From positions 1 through 64,000 of the forward strand of contig NZ_BMJJ01000006.1 in assembly GCF_014643375.1 (NCBI RefSeq): a DNA stretch of 64,000 bases. Reading direction: 5' to 3'. Made by a program: the position numbers and the translations under genes. Source of the stretch: Aureimonas glaciei (GTDB lineage: Bacteria > Pseudomonadota > Alphaproteobacteria > Rhizobiales > Rhizobiaceae). Positions within the stretch are counted from its first letter, which is position 1. Each line of letters starts with the position of its first letter. The notes under the pieces were generated by a model. It worked only from the letters and a program-made list of their open reading frames with translations. It ran no database searches and had not been told where the DNA came from. Of this stretch, positions 57,894 to 64,000 are shown piece by piece.

Positions 57894-59426
57894 ATGGAAG
57901 TGCTGAAGAACAGTCGGTTTCGTTTGGCGGGCTCCGTGGGCGTGCTCGCGCTGGCGGTGCTGATGGCCGGCTGCAGTGCCGACACGGCGCGTTTTGACGA
58001 CGGATTTTATACCGGCGCGGTTCCCAAGCAGCCGAGGCCGCAAGCCGATGTCGGTCAGGCCCAGGCCTATCCCGGCTCGCTCGACCAGGTGGAGACCGGT
58101 TCGGTCGCGCGCTACGGCAACAATCCCGGCGGCGGCGTGCAGCAGGCCCCGATCTCGAACCAGCCCTATCCGGCGGGCGGGGGTGGTCCGGTCCGGACAG
58201 CCGCCGTCGAGCGGACCATGCTGCCGCCACCCTCGGCTGCCGGCGCAGCTCCCGCGCAGAGCTATGAGCCGGCCCCTGTCCAGGCCGCCGCACCCGCGCC
58301 GGTTTCGACCGAGCGTGGCTGGCACCGGTCCGACAACCGCGTGACGCTGCGCAGTGGTGAGACGATCGATACGCTGGCGACGCGCTACGGCGTGCCGGCG
58401 AAGGCGATCCTGTCGACCAATGGCCTGTCCCAGCCGGGCGACGCGGTTGCCGGCCAGGAAATCTCGATCCCGACCTATTCCTACGGCGGTCCCGTTCGCA
58501 CCGCCAATGCCGCCGACGGGCGGACCGCCGACGGGCGGACCCTCGGCGCGCCGCCGGCGCCGCTGCGGGTGCCGTCCGCCGCTCCCGCCCGTTCGGCCTC
58601 CGCCGGGGCGCCGGTCGGCAACGCCAGCATCGTCGTCGAATCCGGCGACTCGCTGATGGGCATTTCGCGCCGAACCGGCGTCTCGGTCGCTGATCTGAAG
58701 GCTGCCAACAACCTGACGAGCGGCGATATCCGCATCGGCCAGAAGCTCCGCCTGCCGGGCGGCGCCGCTCAGCCGCAGCGCGTCGCGGCCGTGGAGCCGA
58801 AGCGCGCGGCGCCGGCGCCTCTCGCGGCACCGAAGGCCGCCGAGGCCGCGGCTCAGCCGGTGGCCCCGGCTTCCACCCAGCCGAAACCCTATGAGGCGCC
58901 CAAGGCTGCAGAGAAGGCCGAGGCGCCTGCCAAGGCGGTTGCGGCAGCGCCTGCCGCTGCAGCGCCGGTGGCAAAGGTGGAGACGCCCTCGACCACGGTC
59001 TCGGCCGAGTCCGAGAGGGAAGTGGCGACGGCAGCCCCCAGCACGACCGGCATCGACCAGTTCCGCTGGCCCGTCCAGGGCCGCGTGGTCAAGCGCTACG
59101 GCGAGAAGAACGGCAGCCGCCGCAATGACGGTCTCGACATCTCCGTGCCGCGCGGCACGCCGGTGAAGGCCGCCGAGAACGGCGTCGTCATCTATGCCGG
59201 CGACGGCCTGAAGGAGTTCGGCAACACCGTCCTCATCAAGCACGACAACGGCCTCGTCACCGTCTACGGCCATGCCGACACGCTGAAGGTGAAGCGCGGC
59301 GCGACGGTGCGCCGCGGCGAGGAGATCGCGACCGCCGGCGTCAGCGGCGACACCGAGACGCCGATGGTGCATTTCGAGGTTCGCAAGAATTCCGCGCCGG
59401 TCGATCCTGCCAAGTACCTGCAGTAG
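57894..59426 (+). CDS. nlpD: NlpD-like lipoprotein with LysM domains and a degenerate LytM domain
   Basis: A 510-residue envelope protein. The signal ends in the lipobox VLMAGCSA; two LysM domains (VTLRSGETIDTLATRYGVPAKAI and VVESGDSLMGISRRTGVSVADL, given here by their cores) bind peptidoglycan, and the C-terminus is an M23/LytM domain. The zinc ligands are incomplete: the first motif reads RNDGLDIS with Asn for His, and the last reads MVHFEV instead of HxH. So it should not cut peptidoglycan but activate an amidase at division, as NlpD does. A 15-bp tandem repeat (DGRTADGRT) lies between the LysM domains. ATG 57894 fits the signal peptide; upstream ATGs give an unlikely N-terminus. Confidence 0.88.
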   Translation: MEVLKNSRFRLAGSVGVLALAVLMAGCSADTARFDDGFYTGAVPKQPRPQADVGQAQAYPGSLDQVETGSVARYGNNPGGGVQQAPISNQPYPAGGGGPVRTAAVERTMLPPPSAAGAAPAQSYEPAPVQAAAPAPVSTERGWHRSDNRVTLRSGETIDTLATRYGVPAKAILSTNGLSQPGDAVAGQEISIPTYSYGGPVRTANAADGRTADGRTLGAPPAPLRVPSAAPARSASAGAPVGNASIVVESGDSLMGISRRTGVSVADLKAANNLTSGDIRIGQKLRLPGGAAQPQRVAAVEPKRAAPAPLAAPKAAEAAAQPVAPASTQPKPYEAPKAAEKAEAPAKAVAAAPAAAAPVAKVETPSTTVSAESEREVATAAPSTTGIDQFRWPVQGRVVKRYGEKNGSRRNDGLDISVPRGTPVKAAENGVVIYAGDGLKEFGNTVLIKHDNGLVTVYGHADTLKVKRGATVRRGEEIATAGVSGDTETPMVHFEVRKNSAPVDPAKYLQ

Positions 59427-59442
59427 GCTTCGACCAGGCGAT

Positions 59443-59479
59443 GCAAACGGGCTCGGCCATTACGGCCGGGCCCGTTTGC
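59443..59479. terminator. shared terminator of nlpD and the convergent ATPase gene
   Basis: GCAAACGGGCTCGGCC (59443-59458) pairs with GGCCGGGCCCGTTTGC (59464-59479) with one G-T pair around ATTAC. It fills the gap between the two convergent genes. Confidence 0.8.
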
Positions 59480-59488
59480 GTTGGAGCG

Positions 59489-60376
59489 TCAGCCCGCGAT
59501 GGCGGTCTGCGTCAGCGGAACGCCGAGGCGCCCGGCAAAATCCTGGACGAACTGGAAAGCGACGCGGCCGGACCGGCTGCCGCGCGTCGTCGACCATTCC
59601 AGCGCCTCGCGGCGCAACAGATCCGCGTCGACATCGACGCCATAAGCGGCGAGATAGCCGTCGATCATCGCGAGATAGTCGTCCTGGCTGCATTTGTGGA
59701 AGCCGAGCCAGAGGCCGAAGCGATCGGAGAGCGAGACCTTCTCCTCCACCGATTCGCCGGGATTGATCGCCGTGGACGCCTCGTTCTCGATCATGTCGCG
59801 CGGCAGCAGATGGCGGCGGTTCGAGGTCGCGTAGAACAGGACGTTGTCGGGCCGGCCCTCGACGCCGCCGTCGAGCGCCGCCTTCAGCGACTTGTACGAG
59901 GCGTCGCCCGCATCGAAGGAGAGATCGTCGCAGAAAAGCAGGAAAGGGCAGGGCGCCTCGCGCAAAAATCCCATCACCAGCGGCAGGTGCTCGATGTCCT
60001 CGCGGTGGATCTCGATCAGTTTCAGCCGCGGACGATCCGCGGCGAGGCCCGCGTTGACCGCCGCATGCGCCGACTTGACCAGCGACGACTTGCCCATGCC
60101 CCGCGCGCCCCACAACAGCGCATTGTTGGCGGGAAGGCCGTTGGCGAAGCGCTGGGTGTTTTCGGTGAGGATGTCCTTGGCCCGGTCGATTCCCTTAAGA
60201 AGATCGATCTCCACCCGGTTCACGCGCCGGACCGGCTGAAGACGTGTCGGCGGCTCGAAGACGAAGCAGTCGGCGGCATCGAAGTCCGGCCGCGAGGGAA
60301 GGGGCGGCGCCAGTCTCTCTAGGCTGGTGGCGATGCGCTCCAGCACCGATTGCAGGTCAGGGGTGTTCATATCCAT
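59489..60376 (-). CDS. DUF815-family AAA ATPase
   Basis: A 295-residue ATPase with Walker A GARGMGKS (90-97) and Walker B-like FLLFCDDLSF. It matches the DUF815 family: an N-terminal region, NNALLWG before the P-loop, and YATSNRRHLLPRDM (sensor region), with the conserved LSDRFGLWLGF. The biological role is unknown; the gene commonly stands beside yajC in alphaproteobacteria. Start ATG 60376 (MDMNTPD) or 60370. It is divergent from yajC. Confidence 0.88.
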   Translation of the reverse strand: MDMNTPDLQSVLERIATSLERLAPPLPSRPDFDAADCFVFEPPTRLQPVRRVNRVEIDLLKGIDRAKDILTENTQRFANGLPANNALLWGARGMGKSSLVKSAHAAVNAGLAADRPRLKLIEIHREDIEHLPLVMGFLREAPCPFLLFCDDLSFDAGDASYKSLKAALDGGVEGRPDNVLFYATSNRRHLLPRDMIENEASTAINPGESVEEKVSLSDRFGLWLGFHKCSQDDYLAMIDGYLAAYGVDVDADLLRREALEWSTTRGSRSGRVAFQFVQDFAGRLGVPLTQTAIAG

Positions 60377-60514
60377 CGAAGTGTCCCACAAAGCCGGCGT
60401 ATCGCGGGGGCCGTCCGGCCGCCGCTTGTTGCATTCGAGGCGACCGATCGTATATTCCGCCCGATACGTAAAGGGGCGGCCGCCGCCCGCCATGTTTCCC
60501 TGTAGGAGCCCTCC

Positions 60515-60859
60515 ATGTTCGTGACCGATGCTTTCGCCCAGGCGGCCAGTCCTTTAGGCGGAGGCACCAGCGAGCTGCTGATCAGCATTCTGCCCTTCGT
60601 CGCGGTCTTCGCGATCATGTACTTCCTGATCATCCGTCCGCAGCGCAACCAGATGAAGCGCCGCGAGGAGATGCTGAAGAACATCCGCCGCGGCGACACC
60701 GTCGTCACCGGCGGCGGCATCATCGGCAAGGTGACGAAGGTCATGGATACCGGCGAGCTCGAGGTGCAGATCGCCGAGACGGTGAAGATCCGCGTCATCC
60801 AGGGCAGCGTCTCGGAAGTCCGCGTCAAGGGCGAGCCGCTCGCCGCAAACGCCAAGTAA
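60515..60859 (+). CDS. yajC: preprotein translocase subunit YajC
   Basis: A 114-residue protein with one membrane helix (ISILPFVAVFAIMYFLIIRP) and the family tail RRGDTVVTGGGIIGKVTKV. YajC associates with SecDF and SecYEG. TAGGAG precedes the ATG. In relatives secD/secF follow directly; here an Mth938-like gene follows after 55 bases. Confidence 0.95.
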   Translation: MFVTDAFAQAASPLGGGTSELLISILPFVAVFAIMYFLIIRPQRNQMKRREEMLKNIRRGDTVVTGGGIIGKVTKVMDTGELEVQIAETVKIRVIQGSVSEVRVKGEPLAANAK

Positions 60860-60870
60860 AACACCTCGGT

Positions 60871-60890
60871 CGACCGGCGCTGGCCGGTCG
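60871..60890 (+). terminator. hairpin after yajC
   Basis: CGACCGGC (60871-60878), loop GCTG, GCCGGTCG (60883-60890). It lies 11 bases after the yajC stop without a T-run and may partly separate yajC from the next gene. Confidence 0.5.
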
Positions 60891-60914
60891 GCCGTCTGGA
60901 ACAGCAGGATCGGC

Positions 60915-61304
60915 ATGGCCCAGGGCATCGAGATGCGGCAGGCGCACTTTCCCGGAAGGGCGCCGATCGACGCCTATGGCAATGGCGGCTTCCGCTTTGC
61001 CTCGATGTCGCACAAGGGATCGATCCTCTGCCTGCCCTCGGGCATATACGGCTGGGAGGCGACCATCGCCCAGCCCTTCGGCGGCGAGCGCCTCCTGAAG
61101 ATCTTCGAGGAAGCCGACGCCGTAAAATTCGTCCTGTTCGGCACCGGACCGGACATCCGGCGCCTGCCGCCGGCGCTGGCCGACCGTTTCCGCAAGGCCG
61201 GCATCTCCTGCGATCCGATGTCGACGGGCGCGGCCGTGCGCACCTTCAACGTCATGCTGGCCGAGGGCCGGCCCGTGGCGGCCGCGTTGGTGGCGGTGGA
61301 ATGA
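60915..61304 (+). CDS. Mth938-like domain protein (DUF498)
   Basis: A 129-residue protein of the Mth938/NDUFAF3 fold: PIDAYGNGGFRFASMSHKGS at the start, VLFGTGPDIRRLP in the centre, and MSTGAAVRTFNVMLAEGRPVAAALVAV at the end (quoted in parts). The mitochondrial relative helps assemble complex I. In alphaproteobacteria it sits with secDF and a squalene-synthase-like gene, as here. Confidence 0.9.
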   Translation: MAQGIEMRQAHFPGRAPIDAYGNGGFRFASMSHKGSILCLPSGIYGWEATIAQPFGGERLLKIFEEADAVKFVLFGTGPDIRRLPPALADRFRKAGISCDPMSTGAAVRTFNVMLAEGRPVAAALVAVE

Positions 61305-61329
61305 TCGGCATCTCCCGGAACGCAACGCG

Positions 61330-62223
61330 ATGACAGCCGCCCGACTGGCAGAGGACTATGCCCTCTGCGAGCGTCTGGTGCGCGACGAGGATCCCGACCG
61401 CGCGGTGGCCGTCCAGTTCGCCCCGTCGGACAAGCGCCGCCATCTGCTGGCGCTCTATGCCTTCAACATCGAGACGGCGCGCGTCCGCGACCAGATCAGC
61501 CAGCCGCTGCCGGGCGAGATCCGGCTGCAATGGTGGCGCGATATCATCGCCGCCGGCGACGGGGCGAGCGAGGCCGCAGGCGACGGGACAGGCGTCTCGT
61601 CACCGGAGCGGGCGGGGGGCGGCCACCCCGTGGCGGCCGCGCTGCTCGACACGATCCAGCGCTTCGACCTGCCGGGCGCCGCCTTCGAGCGTTTCCTCGA
61701 CGCCCGCATCTTCGATCTCTACGACGACCCGATGCCCTCGGTCACCGCCTTCGAGGGCTATGCCGGCGATACCGCCTCGTCCCTGATTGTCATGGCGGCG
61801 ATGATTCTGGATCGCAGCAAAGCGCCGCAAGTCTCTGATGCGGCGGGCCATGCCGGCGTGGCCCAAGCCGCCGTCGGCGCCCTTCGGCTGTTGCCTTTGC
61901 ACCGCCGCCGCCGCCAGGTGTTCATGCCGGCCGATCTTCTCGCTGCAGCCGGATGCCCGGCAGAAGCACTGATCGCGGGAGAGGCTGAGCCGACGGACCG
62001 CGCCATCGCGGCGATGACCGCTTTCGCGAAGGACCATCTCGATCGGTACCGCGCGCATCGCGCGGGGGTGCCGGCGAGCTTGCGGGCCGCCTTCCTGCCG
62101 GCCGACCTGACCGCGACCCATCTCAAGCGCATCGTCACATCAGGCCGGGCGGCGATCGAGACGCCGCGGCCGATCGGTCCGCTCCGCCGGTCGTTCTCGC
62201 TCTGGCGCGCCATGCGCGGCTGA
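61330..62223 (+). CDS. squalene/phytoene synthase-like protein (NDUFAF6-like)
   Basis: A 297-residue all-helical protein with LLALYAFNIETARVRDQIS and LQWWRD motifs of the prenyl-synthase fold. The usual first aspartate-rich motif is not evident, so it resembles the NDUFAF6 group, whose members help assemble complex I rather than make carotenoids. It directly follows the Mth938 (NDUFAF3-like) gene by 25 bases; the pairing of the two complex I assembly-factor families supports a respiratory role. An enzymatic role in terpenoids cannot be excluded. Confidence 0.82.
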   Translation: MTAARLAEDYALCERLVRDEDPDRAVAVQFAPSDKRRHLLALYAFNIETARVRDQISQPLPGEIRLQWWRDIIAAGDGASEAAGDGTGVSSPERAGGGHPVAAALLDTIQRFDLPGAAFERFLDARIFDLYDDPMPSVTAFEGYAGDTASSLIVMAAMILDRSKAPQVSDAAGHAGVAQAAVGALRLLPLHRRRRQVFMPADLLAAAGCPAEALIAGEAEPTDRAIAAMTAFAKDHLDRYRAHRAGVPASLRAAFLPADLTATHLKRIVTSGRAAIETPRPIGPLRRSFSLWRAMRG

Positions 62224-62271
62224 AACCTCGACGGGTGGCGCGGCCGACGATCGCGCCGAAGGATGTGTGCG

Positions 62272-64000
62272 ATGGCATTTTCGGGTCTTGTCGGCTTCGG
62301 TCGTTGGTCGCGCTCGCTGGCCGCGGGCGCGGGCCTTGCGACGGCGCGCTTTCCGCTGGCCGTCGCGCTCATCGTCGCCATCGCGGCGATCGCCAATCTC
62401 GAGGTGGCCGATGTCCATCTCATGGCCGACGAGGATCTCGTCTGGCTCCTCGCCGCCCTGTCCGCCGCCCTGTCGACCTCCGTCGGCCTTCGCCTCCTGG
62501 CCGAATCGCATGCTTGGAAGAGCGGGGCGACGCTCGCCGTGCCGCCACTCGGCGCTGCGGCGGCGGGTCTCTTGATCTGGAACGCGCAAGGAATCGGCGT
62601 GTTGGCGCCGCCGCTGCTCGCCGCGCTCTGCCTGTCGATCCCGCTCGTTCCCTACCTCGCGCGGCGAGACGACCGGAAGTTCTGGACCTTCACCCTGTGG
62701 ACGGCAGTCGGCATCACGCTCGCCTTTATCTCCGTCCTGATCTTCGTCCTCGGCGTCTCCGCCATCCTGGAGATGATCCGTTACCTCTTCGGGATCGGCC
62801 TCTCCTCCGGTGCCTACGAGCACATCTACACAACGGCCCTGACCCTGGTCGGGCCGCTCTTCGCCCTCGGGCGCATTCCCGCGGACTTCGACGAGGCCGT
62901 TTCCGCCGGGCCGGGAGACCGGGTGACCGCGGGCGTGCGACCGCTGCTCGGCTGGGTGGCGGCGCCGCTGACGCTGGCGACCGCCGTCGTCATCCATCTC
63001 TATGCCGCCAAGATCCTGGTCACGCAGGAAGTGCCGAAAGGCGAAATCGGCTGGATCGTCAGCTTCTACGCGCTGCTCGTCCTGTCGCTGCGCCTCGCCG
63101 CCGAGCCTTTCCTGGTGGACGGCGCGGCATCGACGCGGCTGTTCGGGCGTCTCTGGGCGCCGCTGCTCGTCGTGCCCATTGGGCTTCTTGTCTATGCCCT
63201 CGGCATCCGGATTGCCGCCGAGGGCGTGACGCTCGAGCGCTATTATCTCGGCCTGGCGGCGCTGGCCTCGGTTCTCGTCCTGGTCGCCCAGCTGACGCGC
63301 TGGCGTGGCGACATCCGCCTGATGGCCGCCGTGCCGCTCGTCCTCCTGGCGCTGTCGTCCTTCGGACCCTGGGGCGTCGCGTCGGCAGTCGGCCGAAGCC
63401 AGGCGGCCCTGTTGGCCGAGAGCCTCCCAGTGGGCGCAGATGCTGATGCGGCCGGGCCGAGCGAGGCACTGCGCAGCTCGCTGCGGTCGCGGCTCACCGC
63501 GCTGCAGGCGGTGGACGAACTGGACCGCGTCCTGCCGCTGCTGTCCGAAAGCCAGCGCGCCGAAGTGGAAACGCGGATCGGCGGCCAGCCGGATCTGCTG
63601 TCCGCCACGCTGATGAGCGTGCTCGGGCTCGACTACGGCCGCAACGAGGCTCCGGCCGAGGCCCTGACGACATTCTCGACAGGACAGCCCGCAGCCCTCG
63701 ATCTCGCCGGTTTCGACCGCGCGCTGATCGACCGCAATATCCAGAGAGGCGACGCCGGGCGCGGAGAGCGGCCCGGTCTGGCGCTCGACGCAGACAATCT
63801 CGTGATCGCGGTGGAGGGTGCGACGGACAGCTTCCCGCTGACAGACGCGCTGTCGGCGATGGCGGGCCTCGCCGAGGGGACTACCGGAGCGAACCCCGAC
63901 CCCGGAGGGGTCGCGCCATTCGTCGTCGATCTCGCTTCCGCCGGCGGCCGTAGCGTCCGCCTCCAGATCACCGTCGCCGTGTGGAATAGCGCCAGCCGGG
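62272..64000 (+). CDS. DUF4153-like multi-spanning membrane protein (cut by window end)
   Basis: An open frame of at least 576 codons running off the right edge. The first 370 residues contain about ten hydrophobic helices (for example WTAVGITLAFISVLIFVLG), and the rest is soluble and probably periplasmic. Layout and sequence feel match DUF4153 proteins, whose function is unknown. GAAGGA sits 9 bases before the ATG. It follows the synthase-like gene by 48 bases and may share its transcript. Confidence 0.75.
   Translation, partial: MAFSGLVGFGRWSRSLAAGAGLATARFPLAVALIVAIAAIANLEVADVHLMADEDLVWLLAALSAALSTSVGLRLLAESHAWKSGATLAVPPLGAAAAGLLIWNAQGIGVLAPPLLAALCLSIPLVPYLARRDDRKFWTFTLWTAVGITLAFISVLIFVLGVSAILEMIRYLFGIGLSSGAYEHIYTTALTLVGPLFALGRIPADFDEAVSAGPGDRVTAGVRPLLGWVAAPLTLATAVVIHLYAAKILVTQEVPKGEIGWIVSFYALLVLSLRLAAEPFLVDGAASTRLFGRLWAPLLVVPIGLLVYALGIRIAAEGVTLERYYLGLAALASVLVLVAQLTRWRGDIRLMAAVPLVLLALSSFGPWGVASAVGRSQAALLAESLPVGADADAAGPSEALRSSLRSRLTALQAVDELDRVLPLLSESQRAEVETRIGGQPDLLSATLMSVLGLDYGRNEAPAEALTTFSTGQPAALDLAGFDRALIDRNIQRGDAGRGERPGLALDADNLVIAVEGATDSFPLTDALSAMAGLAEGTTGANPDPGGVAPFVVDLASAGGRSVRLQITVAVWNSASR

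Overview
The window is high-G+C bacterial chromosome, most likely from an alphaproteobacterium of the order Hyphomicrobiales (Rhizobiales). That placement rests on gene order and content: a PCMT-like gene, tolC, a popZ-type gene and valS in a row; argS, a SPOR-domain gene, nagZ, tatABC, serS, surE, pcm and an nlpD-like gene in a row; DUF1127 genes; an ExoR-like SEL1 protein; a GAF/HWE histidine kinase; a B12-dependent ribonucleotide reductase; and rhizobial-type palindromic repeats. Genus and species cannot be read from the sequence.

Left edge, about 1-7100, is the accessory region. Two 20-bp direct repeats that look like IS21-type ends and a tRNA-Leu-like 3' end precede three genes on the plus strand. 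They are a TnsA-like protein with a degraded active site, a soluble FtsH-like AAA+ zinc protease read from the same transcript, and, after a 186-bp spacer with strong inverted repeats, a 1262-residue reverse transcriptase-nitrilase fusion. The fusion has the architecture of the defence-associated reverse transcriptase DRT type 1 (UG1). Its gene is clearly poorer in G+C than the chromosome. This is the best candidate for an unusual system in the window: a DRT1 antiphage gene sitting beside an undescribed TnsA-like/FtsH-like pair.

About 7200-31000 is mostly housekeeping and metabolism: nrdJ with a candidate two-box NrdR operator, a GAF-HWE kinase, gpt, a CinA-like gene, wrbA, tRNA-Leu(UAA), adenine deaminase, threonine dehydratase with a possible leader peptide, a 248-bp tandem duplication made of the ilvA tail plus palindromic repeats, a MocR regulator divergent from a DUF1127 gene, an alpha/beta hydrolase, alanine dehydrogenase, an acyltransferase, small envelope proteins, tRNA-Asn and tRNA-Cys. 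Directly behind tRNA-Cys lies a small lower-G+C islet with a proteasome-beta/HslV-like Ntn hydrolase and a 63-residue partner.

About 31800-48000 holds a GAF-PAS-GGDEF-EAL c-di-GMP protein, a second DUF1127 gene, PCMT-tolC-popZ-valS, a FadL-like outer membrane protein, ilvD followed by the ExoR-like gene, xthA with an ErpA-like iron-sulfur carrier, and dgt.

About 48000-64000 is a conserved envelope and translation block: argS, SPOR protein, nagZ, tatA, tatB, tatC, serS, surE, pcm and an nlpD-like lipoprotein, then a convergent DUF815 ATPase, yajC, an Mth938-like protein, a squalene/phytoene synthase-like protein and a DUF4153 membrane protein cut by the window end. Two genes or gene pairs usually found in this block in related genomes, scpAB after nagZ and secDF after yajC, are missing from their expected slots.
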